From Miscanthus floridulus (lineage: Eukaryota > Streptophyta > Magnoliopsida > Poales > Poaceae), in contig NC_089593.1 of the NCBI RefSeq assembly GCF_019320115.1, forward strand, positions 37,209,835-37,273,834: 64,000 nucleotides of DNA. The letters are read 5' to 3'. The notes beneath the pieces were generated by a model. It was given only the letters and a program-made list of their open reading frames with translations, did not search any database and was not told the DNA's origin. Position 1 is the first letter of the stretch; every line of letters begins with the position of its first letter. This document shows positions 44,681 through 56,090 of the stretch, in pieces. The position numbers were made by a program, and so were the translations under genes.

Positions 44681-46580
44681 TTACGAGATTTTTGCTAATT
44701 ACCGGTTTAAAGATTGGACTTCCTCTGTTTACCACTTCAAAGATTGGATTCGCTGTACAGCTAAGGATAACACCACCCTTTTGATTTTGCTATATTATCC
44801 CATTTTAATTTGTTTTTGTTTTCTTTTCTGAGCACATGGCTACGTGAAATGAAACTCGCCCCTATCCAATTACAAGTGATTCACACACATGCTCGTTTGT
44901 TAGTTACAAATTGAATGGCCATGATTCTACAAAGACTTAAATTAAGATAAGTTTAGCAAGGCTCCGTCTCCAGCTCCAATAGCGGCTTTTTCGAGGGAGC
45001 ACTACCAAACACTTTAAGAAATGAAACGGATACTGATAAATAGTAGTTTCCTAGAGGAAAAATTATAATTTGTAGCTTTTCTGGATAAGCACTTAAGGAG
45101 GAGCCATGCTAAAGAAGTCGTTCATAATTAGAGTATGATACAATAGAGGTGCTTAGAGATCTTCGCTATAGTGTTGAGTAGAGCTTTAATTTTCCTTTTT
45201 AACCATGCTATTAAGAGGGAGCATTCAAGCCAGCAATGGACCAAGGAGTAAGAGCATTGGGACATGCAAGAAGTTAACTCCCAGTCAAGATCATGGTAGT
45301 AAGTAGCTCCATTGGAGAGGTTCTAAGTCGAGTATCTCAAAGAAGACGAATTGGTTAAGATTGGACTTCAAATGGGCATTGAAAATGTACCAGAGTATAT
45401 GCCAGATGATAGGAATGATATCTAACAGATTGTTCGACAGTACTATCATGTAGGTAGTAATGACTCTGTACTAGCACTAACTGGTCATTGTATGATTTAG
45501 TGAGGCCTAGTTCTTGGTTACAGTCTTACATCCAACACCGCCAACGTTATTCCCTAGATTTCACGGACACCCTCGAAGGCCCCTTGGTGCACATGGCCTT
45601 GGATCGAGATAATCCACCTTGCTCCCTACCCTATCAGCGCCTCCTCGCTTGTGCGGATCAATTTTCTTCGTTGGTTTGTGACGTCTTGCTCTTCTCGCAA
45701 CCATCTCCATTCCTTGAGCTTGGGTTTTCAAGAGAGAGAGTGGAGAAGGAGATGTGTTGGGGAATAGAGTGCTTTGTTCAGATGACAGGGAGTGTGAAGA
45801 TCAATGTAAGTCATAGGGGCAAACATGTCCTTTTCCTGCCTCATTTCAGGTTATCATTTGATGTGGCACTGAGGTCTAGATAAGTTTGTCTAAGGATTGA
45901 GCAGGAGCAGTAAGATTTAAGTGGCATGTATGGAGTTAGAATCTATAATAATGACATGTGGGTAATTGTGTCATAGGATAAAGGCTTAAGCCCTTTTCCT
46001 AGTACTTCACTTCGTGAAGTAATGTAGTGTGTATCTATGTGAACGGTTCAGTCATAACTTCTGGAGGTTAGCAAATGGACGCAGATAACGTGCGACCCAT
46101 CGCGCTATAGACGAAGCGCGCGACCTGGCTTTTACGGCGACTTGCTTTCACCGTGCCCTAGCATGCGTATGACGAGCCCCACTGCTCAGCGCTTGTCTTT
46201 CCATTTTCAACCAGCAGTCTAAGGCTTACCATGCAAATGTCCCTTTGTTGCCATGTCACGCTGACGTAAGCTAGAAGAAATGAAAACGTTTATTTTAAAT
46301 TGCTATAACTTTCAAATAGTGTATCCATTTTTTAATTCTATCTGCACCGATGTGTTCTACGTGGTGAGACAAACAAAATTAGAACCCACTTGTATTTGTT
46401 TCGAAGAATTTTTTTAGTAGCAATTTATGTGTAATATATGCTATGAGATTTATACTAAAATTGCTACTCTAAAAAGTATATTAAAGTTGTTACATGTTAT
46501 GCACAAGGTTGGGAGACAAACAAATCAAAGGAGTTACTACCATATAATATACACCTTAGGGGCAAATTAACAAATAAAGA
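44681..46580. other. intergenic with one unidentified open frame
   Basis: The plus-strand frame 45488-45883 (131 codons) has no recognisable motif and no neighbouring exons, so it is not called as a gene. A perfect palindrome ACTTCAC-TTC-GTGAAGT occurs at about 46005-46021. The rest shows no feature. Confidence 0.4.
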
Positions 46581-46711
46581 GCCTGTTCGGCTGGCTGGTC
46601 AGCCGGCTTGTTTCGTTTTTTTCTAGCCAGAGCGGTGTATTTCTCTCACAACATTCTAGCATGAACAGTGTTTTCAGCATGAACAGTAAATAATCCAGTT
46701 CAACCGAACAC
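46581..46711. mobile_element. CCTGTTCG-type MITE (131 bp)
   Basis: The ends GCCTGTTCGGCTGG and the complement GAGTGTTCGGTTGAA are imperfect inverted repeats. The interior has TTTCTCTCACAAC and two 'CATGAACAGT' words. Confidence 0.6.
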
Positions 46712-47260
46712 TCAACATTGTATAAGCTGTTAACTAGGGGGACAAGTTATTATATAACACATTACAAAAGCCTGAAAACATGATTTGCTGTAAATTGGGA
46801 GCATTTATTAAAAAAAACGAGGGTATGGGCACAAAAAACACAAGACAAACCGCAACCTAAGGGCAAATTATTAGAATAAGCATTGAATAAAGCTGCCAAC
46901 TGGGAGGGGAAGTTATTATGCAACCCATTGTAGGAGCCGGAAAAACATGACTAACTACGAACCCAAGAGCATTTATTAAAAACGAGTAGCGGAACAAAAC
47001 AAGACATTGCAACTAGAGGGACAAATTATTTGAACAAACATTGCATAAGCTGTCAACTGGGGGGGCAAGTTATTATACCACCCTATTACAGGAGCAGGGA
47101 AACAAGAGTAGTGGCACAAAACAAGACAAGTTGCAACCCGATGGGGAAATTATTTGAACAAGTGTTGCATAAGTTGCCAACCGAGGCGGCAAGTTATTAT
47201 ACAACTCATTGCAGCAGTCGAAAAAACATGACTAGCTGCTAACTAGGGGCAAAATAATAA
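46712..47260. repeat. degenerate tandem array A
   Basis: Four units begin near 46713, 46884, 47038 and 47163 with words of the form ATTG.ATAAGCTG..AACT, then 'CAAGTTATTATA' and 'ACAAAACAAGACA'. Spacing shrinks from about 171 to 125 bp. Confidence 0.7.
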
Positions 47261-47339
47261 AAACACCATTATAGGATATAACATCAAAAAGAGATGAAGC
47301 CACTGCAAGTTTTTATCTTTTTGTCGGGTACAAAAAAAT

Positions 47340-47850
47340 AAAAAAGAAACTTAAGATTAAGGTAGACACAATGAAAAACAAAAAATAAAACATAATACTG
47401 AAACTAAAATTGACAAGCAGATAATTAGACTGAAATTGACAAATAGAAATTGAAAACTAAAGTAGACACAATAAAAAAATAACTGAAACTGAAATTGACA
47501 ACCAGAAATTGGATAAAAATTGATAAAAATTTGAAAAACTAAAGTAGACAAAAAAAAATGATTAAAACATAATAATAAGACTGAAATTGACAACCAGATA
47601 ATTAGAGTGAAATTTACAAATAGAAACCGAAAACTAAAGTAGACATAGTGAAAAAGAAAATAACCAAAACATAAAATTGAAACTGAAACGACAACCTGAA
47701 AATTAAACTAAAATTGGCGAATAAAAACTGAAAGCTAAAGTAGACATAGTGAAAAAAAAATGAAACTGAAATTGACAACCAAGAAATTGAACTCCTGAAG
47801 ACTAAAGCATACACAATGAAAAACAAAAAGTGAAACATAATAAAAGCCAA
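47340..47850. repeat. degenerate tandem array B (about 90-bp unit)
   Basis: Six copies of AAACTAAAGTAGACA.A.TGAA are found at about 47358, 47452, 47538, 47631, 47733 and 47805, with 'TGAAATTGACAACCAGA' between them. It is A-rich on the plus strand. The minus-strand frames here (for example 47357-47593, Phe-rich) are products of the repeat. Confidence 0.8.
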
Positions 47851-49542
47851 ATGAAATTTAAAAACAGACTCGAATAAAAAATTTATAGCATTTTAAAGAG
47901 ATAAAAATAAACTATTCTAATTAGATTTCTATCTTGCTAGCTTGGTCATTCACGTGAAGATGAAAGAATGCGGTTAACACGCTTGTCGTAGTGCACGTCA
48001 TCTTTATGGCCGTACATAAGGTTTTGAGTGGTGATCAGCCCCCATGTGATGACGTAGCAGGCCGGCCCATTATATTATAATGTGGTCGCGCGTTCCACAG
48101 TTGGAGCGACTGGTCGCCCTTTAGAGTTTCCGTATTGTCATATTTCTTTGTCAAAAAAAAAGAAGAAGACCGCAACAGCATAGCCAAACCCGGCCCTTTG
48201 AAAACATGAAAGAGCTAGCTTGATTAACGGGCTGAAATGTGTACCTGATGGGCCGTCGGCAGGGACCAGAAGAGGTGGTGGACAGAAAAGCTGAAGCGGC
48301 GTTGCTCTTGCACAGCACGATCAACAAGGTGGTGGGTGTCACCGCCGCCTAGTCCTAGAAAAGACAGCGAAGGTCGTTTGTGAAAATTGAAGGTTCTCTT
48401 TAATTAATTTTTGTTCAGGATTCAATGGTCCATCTCACTCACCAGAAAAAAAAAACAAAAGAGACGGTTACACCCTTTGTCCCAAAACAAACGTTCACGG
48501 ATATTCATCTTTCTTTACATTTTTTTCCCAGTTGCATACTCAGAAATACGCTGAGACGGAGGAGGCTGTAAATGTCAGAACCTGGGCGTCGTCTATATCA
48601 GAAGTCAGAACCTTAGTGTGTGTGTGTGACTGTACTCCAACCACAAGCATACATACGGAGTATATAAGTCGCGCGTCGTCCATGATATCTGACCGGTTAC
48701 AAGCGTGTATTATATATGCGAGTAGTCATGGTCTCATGGACGACCACGAAAGTCCAGTCCAGCCCTACGTACGTGACTGGGAATTGCATGTAGCAGTAGT
48801 CCAGAGTCTCCAGTTGCTGGGAACGGACTCAGAACTAGAGTCGTAGAAACGAAAGGGTCTGGTCCAGGCGTCTGGCCCTGCAGGTGACGAACCGATCGAC
48901 CGGTCATCTACGGCCAGCTGCTGCGCCCGTACTTAATAACCAGTCGTTTGACCACCTCTTCTAATCCTTTTGTTAATAGGGTACGTCTTGTTACTACTCC
49001 ACTCTCTCTCTCTCTCTCTCTCTCTCGATGATAAGACATACAGCAGCTAGGCGTTTTAGTGAGGTCAAACATAGTATCAGCCGAGAGTAGGTACACATTG
49101 AGTATGTTCGCTGGTTGATTTCTGAACTGATAAGTTCGACTAGTATTGATTTGCTATGAAAAAAAACATTGTCGCCCGACTAAAACCAATAAACAAACAT
49201 GCAGATGCAATGACCCTCCGAGTCCAGACTCCAGAGTCGGTCGTGTGGGTGAGAAAGACAACCATTCTGGCTGACCTCCCGCCTAGCTAGAGTGAGATTC
49301 AAATGCCAGTGTCGGCGGGCAGCGGACAAGCTAGCAGCTAGCAGCTAGCTCCACGCGTCCACGCCCATCACGGCATCACGCAATGGCCATAGACGTTTTT
49401 CATTTGTGTGCCTAGAAAGAGCTACACGTACCCTATCATATTATACTACTTACGCAACGGCTCCCATGCGGCGTGCCGACGACCGGGTGCATGCACCTCA
49501 TCGAATGCTGATGCTGAGTATAGGACGTTGTTTAGAAACCTC
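47851..49542. other. intergenic, no gene seen
   Basis: Short open frames only. It contains a (CT)n microsatellite at 49002-49026 and a 'TGTGTGTGTGTGAC' run near 48617. Confidence 0.5.
49002..49026. repeat. (CT)n microsatellite
   Basis: About 12 CT units. Confidence 0.95.
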
Positions 49543-50031
49543 CACAAGTAGAGAAACGATTTTTGATCTACTTCAAAATTTGATTTTAGTTTCGGTATTT
49601 TTTATGCTCGGAACTAAAGAAACCTTTAGTCCCAGTTGATAGCTCTAACCGGGACTAAAGGTCCCTGTCCAACAGCTACCGAGGTGTGTCAGAGGTACGT
49701 CAGTGCAAGAATCTTTAGTCCTGATTTGAGACACGAACCTAGACTAAAGGTATCTCCATACTGAATTTAAAAGGAAAACATATCTTATCTAAGTAAGATG
49801 TATGGTGGTAGGTGAGATGGTAACGCGTGCAAGAGTTGAAGTGAGAGGTTGTAGGTTCGAATCTCCACAGCTGTAACTTTTTTATTTCATCCAATAAACA
49901 CCTTTACTCTCTTGGTTGGAGGAACCAGGACTAAAAATCAAGACCTTGAGTCCTGATTTCATAGTGCCGGTTCTAAAACCGGGATTAAAGAGGGTTGAAA
50001 ATCAGTTCTAAAGCCAGTTTCTCTACTAGTG
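49543..50031. mobile_element. complete non-autonomous CACTA element (489 bp, TSD CTC)
   Basis: The left end CACAAGTAGAGAAACGA and the complement of the right end, CACTAGTAGAGAAACTGG, match the terminus of the element at 12321. The 3-bp target duplication CTC is at 49540-49542 and 50032-50034. Subterminal TTTAGTCCC.GTT repeats are present at both sides. No coding capacity is seen. Confidence 0.93.
49804..49870 (+). other. tRNA-like sequence with pol III A- and B-box words
   Basis: TAGGTGAGATGG (A-box-like, 49809-49820) and GGTTCGAATCT (B box, 49853-49863) are 33 bp apart, and the B box is followed by CCAC, which can pair with GTGG at the left. It lies wholly inside the 489-bp CACTA element. 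It lacks a convincing full cloverleaf, so it is a tRNA-derived relic and not a tRNA gene. Confidence 0.45.
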
Positions 50032-50123
50032 CTCTATAGGGTGCCGTACGACGTCCCTATATCAGATCAGATGAAATGAAATCAGAGTACAATGCACGTG
50101 TTATTAACTGTTATAAAGCACTA

Positions 50124-50485
50124 GGCCTGTTTGGATACTTGGAATTAAATTCATTCTAAAAATTTTAATTAATACACAAATTAATTAAGTTAATGTGGTT
50201 GTATATGGAATATGTATTTGTATATTATTGTTAGCCATACAAGGGAGATACTTATATGTTATATTTTTCTAGAGAAAAGCGAGTTGAAGAACATACTATA
50301 AGTTGGAGAGTAGAAACATAGCATAATGATGTATAAAATCGATTTCTATATATCTCTCGTCCAATGAATTTGAGATAGGTTTATTTGTGAACTTAAAAAA
50401 GTTGTGTAATGTCAAATTCCAAGCCAAATAGCATAATCTATTGAGTAGATTCTAATTTCTCCAAAATAAAAGGATCCAAACCGTC
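50124..50485. mobile_element. GGCCTGTTTGGAT-type MITE (about 360 bp)
   Basis: The left end GGCCTGTTTGGATACTTGG and the complement of the right end, GGACGGTTTGGATCCTTTT, are imperfect inverted repeats around an AT-rich interior. Confidence 0.55.
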
Positions 50486-50594
50486 CATAAGTTTTTTCCT
50501 AAGACAATATGAAATTTCGCTACTGTTTAGTCATAGAAAATTACGAAATATCTCTTATAAATGGTTCGTTTTAATTACACTATTTAGTTGAATA

Positions 50595-50720
50595 CTCCCC
50601 CGTTTCAAATTATAAGGTACTTTGATTTTTTTGGTTCATCCATTTTGTCATATATCTACGTAGCAAAATAGATGAAGCAAAAAAAAAAAGTCAAAATTCA
50701 GACACCTGGTGACCTAAAAT
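50595..50720. mobile_element. Stowaway-like fragment
   Basis: CTCCCCCGTTTCAAATTATA after a TA dinucleotide is a Stowaway left end. No right end is found. Confidence 0.5.
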
Positions 50721-51226
50721 GTAGTAATAACTTCTGGTAAAAAAACCCTTTGCTAATCGAGTAACCATCACGTGCCGGGACTTGCATACGTGATCCATGA
50801 AGTAGCTTTTTCTTTTAACAATGTGATGCATGAAGTAGCTTATTAGCACAGCAGCACCAACGACAAGCGCGCAGTCGAGACCCATCGACAAGATGAGCTA
50901 GGCCAAACGGTCCATCTCGCGCATATATGGTTCCGCGTCCCACGACGCCGCCACGTGGGATAGGAAGGAGTGGACCCCGGCCGCCGTCAGCCCCGCCACA
51001 TGGCAGCCATGTTTCACGGAGATAACAGACGGCTGGAGGTTGACGAAGTAAAGTTTGTCCTCAAGGCTTGTGGCCTCGCACCGTGAACCGTTGGATTCGT
51101 ACTGGGATGCGACTCCTGCTGTGCACGCATTCTAGTGCGAATCTCTCGCTGGAGGTTGATGTGCATGCTACATTTGCCAATTTCACTTCTCCTCTAAAAG
51201 TGTATCTGTAATATGTAATTCTTTCA
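50721..51226. other. intergenic, no gene seen
   Basis: Nothing is supported beyond a GC-rich patch at 50930-51000. Confidence 0.4.
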
Positions 51227-51334
51227 GCCTGTTCGCTTGTTGGTTTCAGCCAGCCCAAATCAACCAGCCAACAGTGTTTTTCTCTCACAATAAACCAGCA
51301 CCAGCTAGCCCAAAAATCAACCAGCGAACAGGCC
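51227..51334. mobile_element. CCTGTTCGC-type MITE (108 bp)
   Basis: GCCTGTTCGCTTGTTGGTTT and the complement GCCTGTTCGCTGGTTGATTT form clear terminal inverted repeats. The centre has TTTTTCTCTCACAATAAACC. Confidence 0.75.
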
Positions 51335-51873
51335 GTTTGTTGTTCTGAATCACGTTAAAAATAGATGAATTTTTTAGAGCATCTCTAATAAACTCTTTAT
51401 ATCCTTTTCCTAATTTACAGCAGAGAAAAAATACGCTCCAACAACATACGTATTTAATTGACATCCTCTATACGTATTTCGATAGTTAAAGATAGAGAGT
51501 GAAGATGGCTTTCTAGAGTGCGCATAATAATAAGATATATAAAAGCTGGTGGGTATAAACATATAAAAATTGACTTATACTCAAATAGCACACTCCAAAT
51601 GATGATTTAGATAATGGATTTTAGAAAGACTTTTGTAGATGCTCTATATAGATATAGAAGTAAATAAAAAATTACACTTTATTTGACCCTAGCAAGCTAG
51701 ATAGTTTCAGGTCCATACATAGCGAAAAGAGTCCATAAATAGAAAAGGAAGAAAAATAAATAAATAGTGCATACAAAGCTTTTTTTGTTCATATATAGTA
51801 TATGAGAAATTTCTATCATTAATGAGGATTAGGAATAGAAAGCAATGTTAACCTCTAACGATAGTGGAAAGTA
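51335..51873. other. AT-rich intergenic, no gene seen
   Basis: It starts with 'AGAGCATCTCTAATAAACTC', a word common at the ends of grass MITEs, but no partner end was found. Confidence 0.4.
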
Positions 51874-52108
51874 CTCCCTCCGTCCCAAATTAACTGCCAT
51901 TTTGAGTTTTCGTGCCGTAAATTTGACTAGATTTGTAGAAAATACGTGCCACATTTGTATCTCTAAATAAATTTATTATGAAAATAAATTCAGTAATCTA
52001 TCTAATGATATTAATTGTGTATCATAAATATTAATATTTTTTTATATAAAATTAGTAAAAGTTATTTATCGGAAAGTGAGAGCGACATTTATTTTGGGAC
52101 AGAGGGAG
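51874..52108. mobile_element. Stowaway MITE (235 bp, TSD TA)
   Basis: CTCCCTCCGTCCCAAATTAA and the complement CTCCCTCTGTCCCAAAATAA are terminal inverted repeats, flanked by TA at 51872-51873 and 52109-52110. Confidence 0.92.
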
Positions 52109-52912
52109 TATATACTTTAATGGAATAGTTGCATAAATTAAATTGGGTTGGACAAAAACACCCTTTGAAAGGAAAAGGCTTTAGTCACCTGTATTAGCAT
52201 TGACCACATGCATAAAAATATAATTGTGTTTAGTAGAATAAATAGGATGTGGTAATGTTCTAACATTGCAGTGGTTTATATACTGAAAATAACAAGAATG
52301 AAACAGTGAAACGTTGGTGTTCCTTGATTAATCAAAATGCATACACACGCCTTGGTTGATATCAAAACCCACCAGGAGACCTTAAATTAGGGCCTCTACT
52401 TTTGATTTGAGAGCTTTTCTTTGCTTTTGAGGGTTTGATTTTTTGCATCTACTCTAGGATAAGCCTACTGTGCTAGGGACGAGACCAGCGCTATGGATCA
52501 ACAGGGTCGTATGGTACCACCCGCCGCATACCCGATGAATCTATCTCGTCTACCCCAACCATCGCTGCTTCTTGTCGGCGCCATGGGGGCAGCGAAGTAG
52601 GAGAGGGGCGCCCAGGCTTGGAGCACGACAATGAAGGAAGAGAAGTAGCAAGTTGTAGAAAAAGGGTGGCTAGCTGTCAGGGCTGCCTGCGACGTAGGAA
52701 CGAATACGGCTTAGAGGGAAGGGAGGTGCTGATGCAGGAGCGAGAAAACGGCCAACTCCCTGATAAGGACCCCGTTGACACCTGCGAAATTGAGGGCGGA
52801 AGGATGAGATTTAAGGGCTTAAGTAGGGGGTCCTACTCGCTTTTGATAAGAACCCTCAAATTTGAGGATCGTAGTGGAGTTGCTAACATTGGTCTCTACG
52901 TTAGACAACTTT
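52109..52912. other. intergenic, no confirmed gene
   Basis: The plus-strand frame 52618-52920 (100 codons) lies in moderately GC-rich DNA and has no recognised motif. It could be a pseudogene piece. Confidence 0.4.
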
Positions 52913-53233
52913 CGCCCTGATCGTTTGGGCTTGTTTGGCATATAAGCCGTACTTTTTCAGCCAACTAACAGTATTTTTTTCTCACACCAAATCAGCCAAC
53001 GATACTTTCAGTCATGGCTTATCAATCAAATAAGGCCATGTTTGGTTCCAAGCTCCTAAAATTTTTAGGAGCTAAAAGTTTTAGGAGCTTTTATGAGGCT
53101 ACCAAAACCTCCTGAAAAAGTGTTTGCTTACATCTCCTAGAATTGACTAAAAACAATAAATACACTAGCAAATAGACTATGCAACCCTCATCTTTAGGGG
53201 CTTTTAGTGGGCAGAGCAATAAAGGAGGGGTAG

Positions 53234-55201
53234 TGAAAGGTCCTAATATGGCTAGAGGGGGATGAATAGTCTATTTAAAAATCTACAAATCAACTAGAGC
53301 AATTTGATTAGTATGACAAATAGCGTAATGCAAACTTGCTCTAGCTCTACAAGGGTTGCAAGCCACCTATCAACAATTCTAGTTGCAATGATTACTTAGA
53401 CACACAACTTTCAATATAATTACTCACTAAGAGCTCACAATCTTGCTACTCTAAAAAGCTCAACTAGATGAATGTAAATAATAAAGCAAGCTCTCAATTC
53501 TAATTACATTAAAGAGCTTGTATCAACTAGTTTGCAAGAATATAAATAAGTGAGTAGGGTGATTATACCAACGTGTAGGGGATGAACCAATCATAAGAAA
53601 AATATATAGCCAATCACCGGGAGAATGCCAAAGACAAGAGACACTCGATTTTTTCCCGAGGTTCACGTGCTTGCCAACACGCTACGTCCCCGTTGTGTCG
53701 ACCAACACTTGGTGGTTCGGCGGCTAAGAGGTGTTTCATAAACCTCGTCCACACGATTGGACACCGCAAGAACCGACCCATAAGTGAGGTAACTCAATGA
53801 CACGAGCAATTTACTAGAGTTACCTTTCGGCGCTCCGTCGGGGAAGGTACAACTCCCCTCACAATCACCGGAGATGGCCACGAACAATCACCAACTCATG
53901 TCAATCCTCCACCGCTACTCCAACCGTCTAGGTGGTGGCAACCACCAAGAGTAACAAGCGAAATCCGCAGCGCAACACGAATACCAAGTGTCTCTAGATG
54001 CAATCACTCAAGCAATGCACTTGGATTCTCTCCCAATCTCACAAAGATGATGAATCAATGATGGAGATGAGTGGAAGGACTTTTGCTAAGCTCACAAGGT
54101 TGCTATGTCAATGAAAATATGCAAGAGGGTGAGCTTGAAGCGGCCATAGGGCTTAAATAGAAGCCCCCACAAAATAGAGCCGTTGTACCCCTTCACTAGG
54201 CAAAACGCGCTCTGACCGGACGCTCCGGTCTTACTGACCGGACCCTGGACACAGCGTTCGGTCCACAGATGTAAGCCACGTGTCATTCTGAGTTAAACTT
54301 GAGCCGCCAGATCACAACGGCTATTAACTGACCGGACGCTCCGGCAAAACTGACCGGACCCTGAACCACCAGCGTTCGGTCGTTTACAGTAAGGGTCTAA
54401 ATCCGGTTTTCTTCGATCAGACGCGTCCGGTCCACCTTGACCGGACACAGACCAGCGTCCGGTGCTAAACCCTAGTCACTGTGTTGCCATGTCAGTTTGA
54501 CCGGACACAGAAACCAGCGTCCGGTGTATCTCAGGTCCAGCGTCCGGTGCAACACCGAAACTGGCGACCTCTGTGCCACACCTGACCGGACGCGCCGGTC
54601 CACCCAAGATCAGCGTCCGGTCACTCACAGTGACCTCTAATTTTTCTGTCTAGGGTGCCTGTGGCACCGTCGGACTGTACGCACTCTACGGGCGGACACT
54701 CCGCCGGTGGAGTTTCTTGCCCTTGCACCTAAACTTCACTACCCTTGATCAAATATGCCAACCACCAAGTGTATCACCTTGTGCACATGTGTTAGCGTAT
54801 TTTCACAAACATTTTCAAGGGTGTTAGCACTCCACTAGATCCTAAATGCATATGCAATGAGTTAGAGCATCTAGTGGCACTTTGATAACCGTATTCCGAT
54901 ACGAGTTTCACCCATCTTAATAGTACGGCTATCTATCCTAAATGTGATCACACTCACCAAGTATCTTGATCACTAAAACAAAATGGCTCCTATATTTTAT
55001 ACCTTTGCCTTGAGCCTTTTGTTTTTATCTTTCTTCTTTTCCAAGTTTAAGCATTTGACCATCACCATGCCATCACCATTGTCATGATCTTCGCCATTGC
55101 TTCATCACTTGGAGTAGTGCTACCTATCTCATAATCATCTTGATAAACTAGGTTAGCACTTAGGGTTTCATCGATTAACCAAAACCAAACTAGAGCTTTC
55201 A
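53234..55201. mobile_element. solo-LTR-like element (1968 bp, TSD GGTAG/GGCAG)
   Basis: It begins TGAAAG and ends CTTTCA, with canonical TG..CA and short inverted termini. It is flanked by GGTAG (53229-53233) and GGCAG (55202-55206), a 5-bp duplication with one mismatch. No retroelement coding domain is present. The size and ends fit a solo LTR left by recombination, but the family could not be named. Another unclassified repeat type is possible. Confidence 0.55.
54208..54630. repeat. array of CCGGACGC / GCGTCCGG words
   Basis: At least a dozen copies of TGACCGGACGC.CCGGTC, TGACCGGACAC and CAGCGTCCGGT alternate in direct and inverted order, spaced 20-60 bp, inside the solo-LTR-like element. 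Confidence 0.8.
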
Positions 55202-55379
55202 GGCAGTGGGGGTCCAGGATGGACTTTAGGAGCTTTTAGGAGAGGGTGAAGCTCCTAAAATTTTTGAAAGCTTTTAAGAGGAGGTGTTTGGTTCTTTAGA
55301 TAAATTCTATCCAAATTTTAGCTCCTAAAACTTTTAGAAGGGGTAACCAAACAGGACCTCGGCCTAAACGAATAGAGCG

Positions 55380-56034
55380 TTTACTTGTGCATCAATCAAA
55401 TACGTATAAGCCTTGTCACACGAACAGAATCTAACCACCCCTCTCCTCAGCCTCCGTACTCCATTGGGTCCACACTGCAAGCTGCAGGTTCAAACCTGAA
55501 ATGGAGGAATCCCAGTGATCCGCACGTAGGCCCAGCACGTGTGAGAACCATGCCTGCTCCCATCTTTGCCGACACATGGCGGAAGGCCCCCGACGCCGAC
55601 GGTCCCGCAACCGCAAGCACCCAGCGTCGGCCGGCCACCTGCAAGGAAAGGGAAAGCCCGGAAATATCTTGCACATGAAGTGGGGCCCGTGGTTGGTGTG
55701 GGCCCACTGGACAGTTGGGACAGGTGCGGGCAGTTGGGCATCGAAAATACGACCGGAGGGGAACGGCACGTCAGCAGGTGCCGTGTCGTGGACAGCGACA
55801 CGCTGGACCCCGGGGCAAGTGTTTAGCGGCACAATTGGATTGTTGATTAGGGGCCACGTCAGATCGCCAGTCGACGACGTCGTCAGTGCCTCGCATTGCA
55901 TTGGGTTCGCTAGATCTTTCTGGAAGTATCTGGGTCTTTTGCAACGGGGGTTGGCCTGGGCCCACTGCGCAGTTGGACATTTTTTTTTGTGACTGCAGTT
56001 GGACAGATGTGAGGTTAAGTTGATACGGCACTGC
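55380..56034. other. GC-rich intergenic with promoter-like words
   Basis: No gene is recognised, although long frames exist on both strands. TGGGCCCACTG..CAGTTGG occurs at about 55707 and 55958, and a CACGTG G-box core lies near 55538. These could be regulatory or the relic of a promoter capture. Confidence 0.35.
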
Positions 56035-56090
56035 ATCATGACTTACTTGGAGCTGCTCCAAAAAAAAAAAAAAATCATGACTTACTTGGA
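56035..56090. mobile_element. 22-bp poly(A) micro-insertion with 17-bp target duplication
   Basis: ATCATGACTTACTTGGA occurs at 56035-56051 and 56074-56090. Between the copies lie only GCTGCTCC and a run of A. A perfect 17-bp duplication plus a terminal A-run is the signature of a severely 5'-truncated retroposon insertion. Confidence 0.8.

Larger units (their letters stand above)
53034..55358. mobile_element. GGCC.TGTTTGGTT-type MITE nested in the previous one
   Basis: The left end GGCCATGTTTGGTTCCAAGC and the complement of the right end, GGTCCTGTTTGGTTACCCC, are inverted repeats. 'AGCTCCTAAAA' words recur near both ends. Without its own insertion it is about 350 bp. The exact target duplication is unclear. 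Confidence 0.7.
52913..55379. mobile_element. CGCCCTGATCG-type MITE, split by nested insertions
   Basis: The left part 52913-53033 matches the MITE at 9111 in order (GGGCTTGTTTGG, AGCCGTACTTTTTCAGCCAA, CTTTCAGTCATGGCTTATCA). Its missing right end, GGCCTAAACGAATAGAGCG, is found at 55361-55379 after more than 2.3 kb of inserted DNA. Confidence 0.75.

Noticed and set aside
47357..47850. Phe-rich 78-residue minus-strand frames as membrane proteins
   Set aside because: They are translations of an A-rich tandem repeat.
46712..47850. CRISPR array
   Set aside because: Units are degenerate, vary in length and lie in a plant nuclear genome. There are no identical repeats with unique spacers and no cas genes.
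49804..49870. Functional tRNA gene
   Set aside because: Only box-like words and a 4-bp pairing are seen. A full cloverleaf with anticodon stem could not be drawn.
55431..56039. A 202-codon minus-strand frame as a gene
   Set aside because: Overlapping frames on the other strand are equally long. The DNA is GC-rich with promoter-like words and no domain was recognised.
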